DNA of 33,621 bases from Christensenella sp. UBA4379. Its GTDB lineage: Bacteria > Bacillota > Clostridia > Christensenellales > Aristaeellaceae. This document shows, piece after piece, positions 1 to 7,156 of this stretch (its first letter is position 1; each line of letters starts with the position of its first letter). The notes under the pieces are model-generated. The model saw nothing but the letters and a program-made list of their open reading frames with translations, was not told where the DNA came from and made no database searches. The stretch covers positions 1 to 33,621 of the forward strand of contig DGRV01000101.1 of assembly GCA_002391225.1 (NCBI GenBank). The letters are read 5' to 3'. A program made the translations under genes and the position numbers.

Positions 1-2284
1 CATATACCGCATAACCCAAACCGTCGTCAATACTGGTAACATTACCATTGTCATTGAAATGGTAGCGCATGACATTTCCAGTTAATTCGTCCTTTACAAG
101 ACAGAGCTGCGGGCCATAATTGTACTGTGTTTTACTGGCAAGATCCTCTTCTTCCTCTTCATTTAGGCTATAGACTTTTGAGTTAGTTATAATATGTCGT
201 ATATTTGTAGCGGTAAGCTGACTTTCACTAAGATTATATTCAAAAGATGCACTAATTCCTTCTGGTGATCCTGCACCAAACAACAATGGATGATCCAAGC
301 CCAGTACTAAAATATTTGAATAGCTACTAATAGAACCATCCTCATATATGATGCGATTTAATACACTATAATAATATTGAAATCTCACACAATTATTATC
401 TGTATGCCATGGTGCTTTGATTTTGGCAAGGAGATTATTCGAATTATATTCTAAAACTGTTTCACGCCCGGCTCCATCCGTCAATTTTGTAATTTTCATT
501 CCAGTAGCAGTCACAGTGATCGTATTTCCACAGGCATCGGCAATAGAAGTTACTAGAACTTTGGATGTCGGCTGCGTGGCGGTGGGGATTGCGGTAATCT
601 GCGGGAAGGTAATCACATTGTCTCCCTTATCCCGAATTGTAGTGGGACTGCCAGCCGTCAGCTCCATGGACAGACCGGATTCATCCTGATACTTTCCGTT
701 ACTAACGGGCTTGAACCAATGCTCGGTTCCGTCTTCATCCGTATAGACATAATAAACAACGTTGTTCAACAATTCTTTGTGCAGCGTCAGATGATAGTTC
801 GTCCGCCAGCCATAACCGCAGAAGAAATCATTTTTATCCGCATAACAGGAATTATATACATGAGTAACCGAAACCGGCATCCTCGCACCGTTCATTACGG
901 TATCGTTGTGAGTAAAAACCAAGTTGCCATTAGCCAAACTGACATAGCCAGTTCCTGCTTTGCCCACCGATACGGTATCATAGGTCAGATAATCTTCCAA
1001 ACCAGCAAGTGAAGCATATTCAATCGTCAGATAAGGCCTTTTGTTTGACAACCCAGTATCACTAGAGAAAAGATTAACGACGCTTTGACCCTCCCATGGA
1101 GATAACAAAACACCAAGATTCTCTCCTTCGTACCATTTTTTAACCAGTCCAGTTACATTGAATGATACTTCTCCATCTTGTACTGCTGAGTAATCTTGCA
1201 CTAATGACGAGAAAGAAGGACAACTGTTCCAAGAAACAGAAGAGGCAGTCCAACTGCTTGTAACTTCCTTCAGATACAAGTATGGAGTTGTCCCTGTAGT
1301 ATTATTTACGCAAAAATGCATCCTTGCATTCGTTACAAAATGATTTGCACTCAGCGGAGGTAAATCCAACATCCGAGCCAAACCATAACTGAAGTCAGAG
1401 TTAGCCGAATCATGAGCAATATAAATGTTGGTAAGAGTCGAATAATTACTACTAGCTGCAACACTACGGATATATGTATCTTCCATAGAATAAGCAAAAC
1501 CAGAAGTTTGGATTACTGGATCCAATACTACCGGATAAGCAGCGCTTTCCAGAAATACAGGATCAGGCTCATAGATCAAGCGATAACCTTCCTCCATTTC
1601 TTCCAAAGAAACCTGAACCATGCCTTCCTGGCCTTCATTATCTGTCAACGTGGGAGCAGGAATATTATAAATCTTTTCGCTATCAGTGTCAAACACGACA
1701 AGTCCAGATTCCTCGTCCCGGCTCAGCTTCAGTCCTTCCGTTTCCAGCCTGAAAATAACCGGGCAGACGCTCTCTGGAGCAGAAAAGATAAACTCATCCT
1801 TGAACCGGCTGTCATTCCGGCAGATCATGTCTACGCCGGGGAAGATTTCGGAATAGCGGACTGTTCCCTGGGCATCTGCCATTGCCTGACGAAATGCCTG
1901 AACGACATGATCTTCTTCTTTAATCTCTTCTTTCAGCGCCTCAGGCTTGACTGCTTCCGCTCCTTCCAATCCCCAGGACAGGCAATGATCTTTCTGATCT
2001 CGAATGACCATAAAGGGCTTTTCTCCGGATACACCGCAGGATACAGTCAGCTGTGCGCCAGTACTCTCAAGCATATCGCTTTCCTTCGAAGTTTTGAAAG
2101 CTGCGTCTACTGCATCCCAGTTTCCAGTCTCTTCATTCTTTCGATGAAGCGGAATTACGCTGGTAAACGCCCGATATTTACCAGGTCCTACCGTGTATGT
2201 TTTGCTGAACGCCGTTCGTTTGTCAACGTTCTCCGTAGGAACCAGAGTATTCCCTCTGGGTTCCTCTTTTTTCATTTCACTCAT
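1..2284 (-). CDS. DNRLRE-domain RHS/YD-repeat protein, N-terminal part (runs off left edge)
   Basis: This is the first ~761 codons of a very large protein that continues past position 1. The frame stays open from ATG 2284, which has an AGGAGGA ribosome site five bases upstream (2289-2295). Residues ~1-250 are a variable N-terminal region. Residues ~260-400 resemble the DNRLRE domain (aromatic-rich, with EVTSSWTASSVSWN and VTGLVKKWYEG). Around residue 490 is the GYGWRTNYHLTL motif that opens RHS shells, and the last visible residues (FNDNGNVTSIDDGLGY) are YD-repeat-like. RHS proteins of Firmicutes are usually secreted or surface polymorphic toxins with a variable C-terminal toxin; that end is not visible. 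I see no signal peptide. A BhlA/UviB-like holin gene lies 112 bp upstream but is separated by a terminator. AT-rich base use marks it as island cargo. Confidence 0.85.
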   Translation of the reverse strand, partial: MSEMKKEEPRGNTLVPTENVDKRTAFSKTYTVGPGKYRAFTSVIPLHRKNEETGNWDAVDAAFKTSKESDMLESTGAQLTVSCGVSGEKPFMVIRDQKDHCLSWGLEGAEAVKPEALKEEIKEEDHVVQAFRQAMADAQGTVRYSEIFPGVDMICRNDSRFKDEFIFSAPESVCPVIFRLETEGLKLSRDEESGLVVFDTDSEKIYNIPAPTLTDNEGQEGMVQVSLEEMEEGYRLIYEPDPVFLESAAYPVVLDPVIQTSGFAYSMEDTYIRSVAASSNYSTLTNIYIAHDSANSDFSYGLARMLDLPPLSANHFVTNARMHFCVNNTTGTTPYLYLKEVTSSWTASSVSWNSCPSFSSLVQDYSAVQDGEVSFNVTGLVKKWYEGENLGVLLSPWEGQSVVNLFSSDTGLSNKRPYLTIEYASLAGLEDYLTYDTVSVGKAGTGYVSLANGNLVFTHNDTVMNGARMPVSVTHVYNSCYADKNDFFCGYGWRTNYHLTLHKELLNNVVYYVYTDEDGTEHWFKPVSNGKYQDESGLSMELTAGSPTTIRDKGDNVITFPQITAIPTATQPTSKVLVTSIADACGNTITVTATGMKITKLTDGAGRETVLEYNSNNLLAKIKAPWHTDNNCVRFQYYYSVLNRIIYEDGSISSYSNILVLGLDHPLLFGAGSPEGISASFEYNLSESQLTATNIRHIITNSKVYSLNEEEEEDLASKTQYNYGPQLCLVKDELTGNVMRYHFNDNGNVTSIDDGLGYAVY

Positions 2285-2378
2285 TTTGTCCTCCTAGTGC
2301 CCTCATCTTTATAAGAGCTTTTGTTTGTTGTTTGGATTCGGGTTTTTGAAAATTTTTGTTCCTGGTGTTTTATGGCAA

Positions 2379-2410
2379 ACAAAAACGACAGGCGTTTATT
2401 CCTGCCGTTT
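2379..2410 (-). terminator. intrinsic terminator after the holin-like gene
   Basis: Read leftward, a 10-bp stem (2401-2410 with 2383-2392, one G-U pair) is followed by a T-run. The holin stop codon sits in the loop, so this should end that transcript before the RHS gene. Confidence 0.65.
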
Positions 2411-2617
2411 CATATTGGGAGACAGAACATCCAATCGGTCCTGAATGTTTTCAATTCCCTTCTGGATGTTCCCGCTCAGCATCTCAATCATACTCTGATA
2501 CTTCGCTTCCCTGGCCGCGCTTTCTTTCAGCATTCTGAAAAACAAGTAGATATACAGTGCAGCCCAAATTCCCTGTTGAAGCGCAACCTCCAGAATACTG
2601 TTCAAACTGGTATCCAT
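2396..2617 (-). CDS. BhlA/UviB-like holin family peptide (73 aa)
   Basis: A small one-helix membrane protein. Start ATG 2617 is chosen because GGAAGGAGGTG lies just upstream; a longer reading from 2662 has no such site. The N-terminus (MDTSLNSILEVALQQGIWAAL) leads into one hydrophobic segment ending in YLFFRML. A charged amphipathic C-terminal half follows (EAKYQSMIEML, IENIQDRLDVL). This layout is typical of BhlA/UviB bacteriocin- or phage-associated holin-like peptides, which make membrane lesions or help release proteins. Its position directly upstream of a huge RHS gene suggests a role in release of that protein, but this is inference. Length is normal for the family. Confidence 0.7.
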   Translation of the reverse strand: MDTSLNSILEVALQQGIWAALYIYLFFRMLKESAAREAKYQSMIEMLSGNIQKGIENIQDRLDVLSPNMKRQE

Positions 2618-2715
2618 ATATTCACCTCCTTCCTTCAGGTCGTGATTGGTAAAAGGAAACACATCCGCTCACTCACTTCATGAATCCTGCATTGGAATCA
2701 CCTTTTTTCCCGGAT

Positions 2716-2775
2716 AAAAAGAGAAGCCATGGATCTCCCCACAGCTTCTCTTCAGTTTAAATTCTAACTCTCGCT
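2716..2775 (-). ncRNA. short terminator-ended leader or small RNA, copy 1
   Basis: Transcription leftward from the -10 box at 2782-2787 would start near 2775 and meet, after ~25 nt, a 13-bp stem (2720-2751) followed by a T-run. The predicted RNA is ~60 nt. A closely related cassette lies at 5272-5326 with the same spacing, a shared TTTAAACTG segment before the hairpin, and a stem that differs in sequence yet still pairs. It could be an attenuator for the holin gene or a free small RNA. Confidence 0.45.
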
Positions 2776-2778
2776 CAT

Positions 2779-2822
2779 GTTATTGTAAAGTTCAAATTGT
2801 GTTAATTTAATGTTATATATGT
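2779..2822 (-). promoter_or_regulatory. 11-bp iterated operator plus -10 box, copy 1
   Basis: On the + strand GTT recurs at 2779, 2790, 2801 and 2812, exactly 11 bp apart. On the minus strand this reads as TTAAC-type units leading into TACAAT (2787-2782), with no good -35 box. Repeats at 11-bp spacing before a -10 are typical of PhoP/PhoB-type (OmpR family) activator sites; the Gram-positive Pho box is TTWACA-like repeats with ~5-bp spacers. The regulator itself is not in the window. Confidence 0.5.
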
Positions 2823-2896
2823 CTTCCAATACTTATGAAGCATGAACTATCAGAATTCTTTATGATGACTATTTAGCGTTAAACCGTTTTGCATCA

Positions 2897-2908
2897 CATT
2901 TGCAAATG
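2897..2908. repeat. 12-bp perfect palindrome
   Basis: CATTTGCAAATG lies in the ~165-bp AT-rich gap between the 11-bp operator array and the candidate immunity gene. It may be a regulator site or chance. I see nothing else in that gap. Confidence 0.25.
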
Positions 2909-2987
2909 ATTCCATATCAACCATCCAAGCCCTTTATTTTCGACTTTACGTCATTTTTACCACCCAATTTTCTATAGAAGAGCTTTT

Positions 2988-3788
2988 TTACAAAAGTAAT
3001 TTTTGTATTTTTTTTATCAGTTTAACGTTCGTTATTCTATATGAACTTGTTATGTATTCAATATTTGGCAAAGAAAAGACAATAGAATCTTTGACAGTCC
3101 ATACACGATCAGGGCCTATGATTTCCGTAAGTTTCTTTAATTTCTCCTCACTGAGAAAACGGCGCTGAATTGAATCTGCACAAAAAACATCCATGATATG
3201 ATTCAAACAATGCTCGCGAGCATGAGTAATATAATGCTTTAATATGCTTTTTGATTGCAGTGAAATCCATGATCCTATTTGACCACCATCTAAAATACTT
3301 GCTTCGTTTCGGTATCGATAAACATGTGCAAATGAATTATTGACAGGCAATTCATTTTCATAAAGCTGTTGTATGGTTCTTCTATAAGGTTCAATTAATT
3401 TCACAGTCTCTTCTTTAATCTGATAATCCACCTTGATTGTAAGTGGAAACTCGTTTTGGGGAAGCCATATATCAATTCTATTGTTATAAAACAATTGATC
3501 ATCTGGCAATTTATCCGCAACTGTAATAAGCAATGAGCTAACATTGCCATCTGTCCCTCGCAGTTGTGTTTGCTTTGGTAATTCAGTAAATGAAACCCCA
3601 TTATTAATCCATGGTTTGACTTCATGATAAGAATAATTAAAATCCCTATCCGGATCTAACAGACTATACTCAATCCAGTTACAAGACAGATTCAAATAGT
3701 CAGAAATCATTATAATACTATTTAGAATGTTCTGTAACTTCAGCGATGATTCCGCTGTATGAATAAAAAATCTCATAGAACAAAACAT
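2988..3788 (-). CDS. unknown protein, candidate immunity protein of the RHS-tip module
   Basis: A 266-aa protein whose family I do not recognise. Start ATG 3788 has a GAGGT ribosome site. It lacks a signal peptide and membrane segments and is rich in Ile, Asn and aromatic residues, suggesting a soluble cytoplasmic protein. It begins five bases after the stop of the RHS C-terminal tip (ending at 3794), the arrangement in which RHS toxin immunity genes are found. The immunity role rests on position only. A T-rich tract follows its stop, but I see no clean terminator. Confidence 0.6.
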   Translation of the reverse strand: MFCSMRFFIHTAESSLKLQNILNSIIMISDYLNLSCNWIEYSLLDPDRDFNYSYHEVKPWINNGVSFTELPKQTQLRGTDGNVSSLLITVADKLPDDQLFYNNRIDIWLPQNEFPLTIKVDYQIKEETVKLIEPYRRTIQQLYENELPVNNSFAHVYRYRNEASILDGGQIGSWISLQSKSILKHYITHAREHCLNHIMDVFCADSIQRRFLSEEKLKKLTEIIGPDRVWTVKDSIVFSLPNIEYITSSYRITNVKLIKKIQKLLL

Positions 3789-3793
3789 AGTTT

Positions 3794-4516
3794 CTACCTC
3801 AATAATTTACTAGTAGATGATGCCCATTTGACAACTTTATATGTTGATCCCGGATTTGCTGAACACATTGAAACACACTTAGATGTCATTTGAGCAACCG
3901 TCTGACTTTTGCTAACCACCTCAACCAACATATTAGGAGCATTCCTACCTATACCAATTACATCAGGAATTCTTCTTCCATATAAACCCGCTGTATTCAG
4001 ACTACGATTCAAAGTGATCTTCGAATATTTTATTGGATTCATCACCATTTTGCTAGCCTCAATATTTGATGCTGCACGATGAAATAATATCCCCGTGGTT
4101 TGAGCTGAGCCAACAACCTCTACTGCACCTGTTGCTATAGAAATCCCAGCAGCAACAGCACCGATAGCTGCACCAGTTGCTCCACTTGTAACTGCACCAG
4201 TTAAAGCAGCTCCACAAATTACTCCTGCTACACCTCCAGTACATACTGTCGCAACTGCTAGCCCAGTTATTACTATAGCTCCTATAGCTACTTTTGCTCA
4301 ATTTGGTAAAGAAGAGTTACCATTATCATCGATTCTATTAGTTGGATTATTTAGACAATAGACGAATATATTATTATTTTGCGGATTTCCAGTCGAAGTC
4401 AAAAAAAACACATCATCTGGGCAAATAAACCTACCCCGATTAGCATTATAATACCGACTTCTCAGGTAATAAAAATCAATCTCCTCGTCATATACATACC
4501 CGAAATACGGTAAATT
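3794..4516 (-). pseudogene. decayed RHS C-terminal core and toxin-like tip
   Basis: One reading frame from about 4516 gives the end of an RHS core: GYVYDEEIDFYYLRSRYYN, then GRFICPDD and NNIFVYCLNNPTNRIDDNGN. A TGA at about 4300 (after NSSLPN) and a TAA just upstream of the visible core interrupt it. After the TGA the same frame continues through a Gly/Ala-rich hydrophobic stretch into a tip with GRRIPDVIGIG, LVEVVSKSQT and NPGSTYKVV, ending at 3794. The tip has a D...ExV pattern that could be a PD-(D/E)xK-like nuclease fold; that is inference. ATG 4048 could restart only the last 84 residues. A TGG to TGA change would explain the interruption. This is probably an orphan tip displaced from an RHS gene. 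Confidence 0.7.
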
Positions 4517-4694
4517 GATTTAGACCAGACGATTAATCTTACTGGATTGCTCATTATTACCCCTTCTGCATTTTAGTTCTTGTTTTGACTCATCCTGAAA
4601 CTTTTACACTTTCAATAGTATTTTCAGGTTCTTTCTTCTTTTGACCACAAAATTAGTTTACACCTATAGCTTCTATTTGTCGATACTCTTTCCA

Positions 4695-5102
4695 CTATAC
4701 AGAAGGACAATCTAGAATGTCACAAGCAATGTTATCCAGCATCAGTGGAGATCCCTTTTCAACTTCAATACGCGACTCACTAGAAGAGTTCCTTTTCCAA
4801 GTTTCTGACGTTTTATTCGAAAGCTGGAATTCTTTCACTGTAACTTCCAGTTGATGGTTCTGATCAGACATCTTCTTCCACGAGAGATAGCCCTGAAGCA
4901 TCATATGACACCCGTTTCGGGCTTGTTCAAGCAGCTGCTTCCCAGTACCGCGCCAAGCGCTGATCGGAAACTCTTCCTTCTTAGTGACTCCGGATGCCGT
5001 CGTGTGCGTAACTGTCAAAACAGAGGTTACGTGAAGAATCTCATTTTCTTTGGATTCGATAACAATCGGTCCCATACGACCGGAAAGATAAACCTGATTC
5101 AT
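4695..5102 (-). CDS. ssb: single-stranded DNA-binding (SSB-like) OB-fold protein
   Basis: A 135-aa protein with the SSB pattern: MNQVYLSGRMG at the start, then a strand-rich region (VLTVTHTTASGVTKKEEFPISAWRG) and GKQLLEQARNGCHMMLQGYLSWKK, which matches the G-x-x-V/M-x-V-x-G-x-L element of OB folds. A GAGGAAA ribosome site precedes ATG 5102. It is shorter than housekeeping SSB (~150-170 aa), diverges in the core, and ends in CPSV rather than the usual acidic DIPF tip, so binding to replication partners may be altered. It is probably an accessory SSB of the mobile island. The upstream leader is long (~170 bp) and contains a possible 19-codon ORF. Confidence 0.7.
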   Translation of the reverse strand: MNQVYLSGRMGPIVIESKENEILHVTSVLTVTHTTASGVTKKEEFPISAWRGTGKQLLEQARNGCHMMLQGYLSWKKMSDQNHQLEVTVKEFQLSNKTSETWKRNSSSESRIEVEKGSPLMLDNIACDILDCPSV

Positions 5103-5191
5103 ATAGATTTCCTCATTTCTTTTGATTTATATTTGATTCTTATAAACTGAAAAAAACTGAAAAATGATTCACCTTACGAATTCTAATGCAG

Positions 5192-5251
5192 TCAGCCACC
5201 TTCTTTCCACTTCCAATTAGCCTCGCGACCTAATGAATTATTTCGCCGCAT
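5192..5251 (-). CDS. possible 19-aa leader peptide
   Basis: ATG 5251 follows AAGGAG with six-base spacing and opens a 19-codon frame (MRRNNSLGREANWKWKEGG) that stops at 5192, between the terminator-ended RNA and ssb. It is basic and Trp-containing. The ribosome site is better than that of many neighbours, but such a short frame can arise by chance. Confidence 0.3.
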   Translation of the reverse strand: MRRNNSLGREANWKWKEGG

Positions 5252-5271
5252 TATCATCTCCTTCCGCAAAT

Positions 5272-5326
5272 AAAAAAGCCATGGAGAACCTCCACAGCTT
5301 TGACAGTTTAAATTATAACAAGCCCC
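5272..5326 (-). ncRNA. short terminator-ended leader or small RNA, copy 2
   Basis: Predicted to start near 5326 from TACAAT at 5338-5333 and end in a 12-bp stem (5275-5301, two G-U pairs, 3-nt loop) with a T-run. It is the counterpart of the RNA at 2716-2775. Shared parts are the TTTAAACTG segment and the CTGTGG...CCATGGCTT hairpin core; the stem foot differs but still pairs. Confidence 0.45.
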
Positions 5327-5329
5327 TTT

Positions 5330-5384
5330 GTTATTGTAAAGTTAAAATGACGTTAAATTGAGGGTAAATTCATGTTAAACAACA
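5330..5384 (-). promoter_or_regulatory. 11-bp iterated operator plus -10 box, copy 2
   Basis: Units start at 5330, 5341, 5352, 5363 and 5374, exactly 11 bp apart; four begin GTTA and one GGTA. On the minus strand they read TTAAC or TTACC with 5-bp spacers and end in TACAAT. The layout matches copy 1 at 2779-2822. It suggests cooperative binding by an OmpR/PhoB-type activator on one DNA face. Confidence 0.55.
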
Positions 5385-5399
5385 AGTCACTGTTCAGCA

Positions 5400-5672
5400 T
5401 CACTCATCCTTCATGATGCTGTCAGTTCCTGCGAAAAGCTTCTCCACAGGAACTTTGAGCACATAAGCTATAGCCATTACTTCGTAATCTGTTACTTGTC
5501 TGGTTCCCTTCTCTATTCTGCAAATAGAGTCGTTACAGATATGCAGCCCTCGTACTTCCAGCTTTGCCATCAACTCTTCTTGTGTAAGATTTTTCAAAAT
5601 ACGTATGGCTCTTATGTTTTTCCCGACAATGTTCTTCTCTCCATGAGTGATAGTCTGAGCAGAGCGTTTCAT
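5400..5672 (-). CDS. XRE-family transcriptional regulator
   Basis: A 90-aa helix-turn-helix protein. The HTH spans residues ~18-75: IRAIRILKNLTQEELMAKL, then a recognition region (HICNDSICRIEKGTRQVTDYEVMAIA) and the terminal VLKVPVEKLF typical of Cro/CI-like folds. Start ATG 5672 has GAGGTGA upstream. It faces away from a second XRE gene at 6086 across ~410 bp, the common layout of island or phage repressor pairs. A dyad (5730-5747) about 55 bp upstream is a candidate operator. It lies just beyond the 11-bp operator array, so it may share control with it. Confidence 0.85.
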   Translation of the reverse strand: MKRSAQTITHGEKNIVGKNIRAIRILKNLTQEELMAKLEVRGLHICNDSICRIEKGTRQVTDYEVMAIAYVLKVPVEKLFAGTDSIMKDE

Positions 5673-5729
5673 ATCTCACCTCGTCATGATTTTACTCATA
5701 AAGAGTGTAGAATGAAATAATCATTTAAT

Positions 5730-5747
5730 TTTGCTACTGACAGCAAA
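5730..5747. promoter_or_regulatory. dyad TTTGCT-N6-AGCAAA, candidate XRE operator
   Basis: A perfect 6-bp inverted repeat with a 6-bp centre in the divergent region between the two XRE genes. The rest of 5673-6085 is AT-rich and shows no gene or clear promoter to me. Confidence 0.35.
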
Positions 5748-6085
5748 TATCGAAATAATTATGCTCCTGTTCATTTAATGTGAATTAGTTATTTCTTACA
5801 CCCATCATTTTTTAAGTTATTACTCATTGCAATTATGAAGACATCTGTATTTATAAGCTCAAACTTCTAAATAGTTGAAAACGATCATTTAGAATTCTTT
5901 AAGATTGGCTTAATAATCAATAACATCTGCAGTTTAAGAGAACCTTCTGAATTCATCTATATCTTTATTCAGTGAGGTCTTACGGTAGCCTTACTGCCTT
6001 TGCGAGATGGTTTGGTCAAAAATTAGCCAGTGAAAGGCGGATGTGGCTAAAAACAAGCCGGTAAACAAACAAAACGGAAATTATA

Positions 6086-6415
6086 ATGTATTCGGTGATG
6101 GTAATGGCTGATGAAGAAACTTTAGGCGGACGTCTACAAAATCTGAGAAAGAAAAAAGGTCTAACGCAGGAAAAACTCGCTGAAAAGATTCTTGTAAGCC
6201 GTGAAACAGTCAGAAACTGGGAAAGGAATCTTTGTGAGCCTTCATGCTGCGCATTGACGCAATTATCTGCTTTTTATCATGTTTCAGCTGATTATATTCT
6301 TGGCATCACAGATACAAAAGTAATTCATTTGGATCATCTATCACCTGATCATATCGAGGTAATAACGATTTTGATCAAAACAATCGAAGAAAGAATGCAG
6401 AAAACCGTGTTTTAA
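6086..6415 (+). CDS. XRE-family transcriptional regulator
   Basis: A Cro/CI-type HTH protein of 109 aa from ATG 6086, or 103 aa from ATG 6104 (MADEETLGG). The latter may be the true start, because ATG 6086 overlaps a TATAAT-like sequence and neither start has a strong ribosome site. The HTH lies at residues ~15-70: GGRLQNLRKKKGLTQEKLAEKI, SRETVRNWERN, then YHVSADYILGITD, the classic end of the fold. The C-terminus is a short helix probably used for dimerisation. It precedes the excisionase and integrase genes and probably controls island functions. Confidence 0.85.
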   Translation: MYSVMVMADEETLGGRLQNLRKKKGLTQEKLAEKILVSRETVRNWERNLCEPSCCALTQLSAFYHVSADYILGITDTKVIHLDHLSPDHIEVITILIKTIEERMQKTVF

Positions 6416-6439
6416 TCATCCAGTCACTGTTTCTGATTG

Positions 6440-6472
6440 TGCATATGTACCCTATCTATTAGCCCATATGCA
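6440..6472. repeat. 8-bp inverted repeat TGCATATG/CATATGCA
   Basis: Perfect 8-bp arms separated by 17 bp, 25 bp after the XRE stop. It lacks a T-run, so it is more likely an operator or a recombinase/excisionase site than a terminator. The rest of 6416-6826 is unassigned apart from a hairpin (ATCTGC...GCAGAT) near 6585-6605 in a locally GC-rich patch. Confidence 0.3.
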
Positions 6473-6826
6473 GTGCACCTTGAAAACAAAACAACGGTTA
6501 ACAGGTACGTTATTTTATAGAACGAGCGGCATGTACGGCGGCGCGGTGACGGTGTAAACTCGAGCGATCCACGTAACGTACAGAATCTGCGAAGCAAAGC
6601 AGATACGCAAAGACTTCCGTAGATGATAATGATACTTCCTCACGGCCATCCACCAGACTTGAGATGGAGTCCCTGGGATGCTCGACAGCTTAGGTCAGCA
6701 TCGACATTCTGGGGCTATGATGCGGTGAGCAAACCGCAGCCTGTAAACCAAACTATATTGTCTAAGAATGAATTCTTTCATAATCATGATATCACGTACA
6801 GACATCAACAACTGGAGGCGACACCG

Positions 6827-7156
6827 TTGACAGAACGAACAAGCATTGTCTATACTGCAGACCAGGTGGAGCAAATCGTTGAGTTGCTTTTCCAGAAGTT
6901 TACTCAGCATATCTCATCGCCCACTGCCGCGGACCTTGACAGCAGCATATCTCAGCAGTCAATGCCAGACACGAAATTGACATTGTCAGTCAATGAAGCC
7001 GCAAAAATGATCGGCATCAGCAAACCAAAGGTGTACGATCTGATTCGAGAAGGCGATCTCGTATCCATCCATGTTGGAAAGAAAATCGTAATTCCGAAAC
7101 AAGCGGTTACCGACTGGCTCTCAGGAGGAGAAAGCAATGGCAAAAAAACGTGCTAA
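6827..7156 (+). CDS. excisionase-like HTH DNA-binding protein
   Basis: The frame is open from 6623, but the first 68 codons are low-complexity and unlike a protein. I place the start at TTG 6827, eight bases after GGAGG, giving 109 aa. The C-terminal half is a MerR/excisionase-type winged HTH: LTLSVNEAAKMIGISKPKVYDLI, then VSIHVGKKIVIPKQAVTDWLSGG. It overlaps the integrase start by 20 bp, so the two are translated together. Known proteins of this class bind near attachment sites and bias recombination towards excision. The N-terminal ~45 residues (IVYTADQVEQIVELLFQKF) form a predicted helix, perhaps for oligomerisation. Confidence 0.75.
   Translation: MTERTSIVYTADQVEQIVELLFQKFTQHISSPTAADLDSSISQQSMPDTKLTLSVNEAAKMIGISKPKVYDLIREGDLVSIHVGKKIVIPKQAVTDWLSGGESNGKKTC

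Noticed and set aside
417..2683. Rightward ORFs of 90 to 300 aa
   Set aside because: They lie opposite the long open leftward RHS frame, which has a ribosome site and clear domain motifs; the rightward frames show no recognisable domain.
4059..4301. 80-aa Ser/Cys/Trp-rich leftward ORF
   Set aside because: It is another frame of the RHS-tip pseudogene; the true frame gives RHS core motifs.
2716..5384. Reading the 11-bp arrays as plasmid-type replication iterons because of the nearby ssb gene
   Set aside because: The units are shorter than usual iterons, end in a -10 box with fixed spacing, and no initiator gene is present; a promoter reading fits better, although an origin is not formally excluded.
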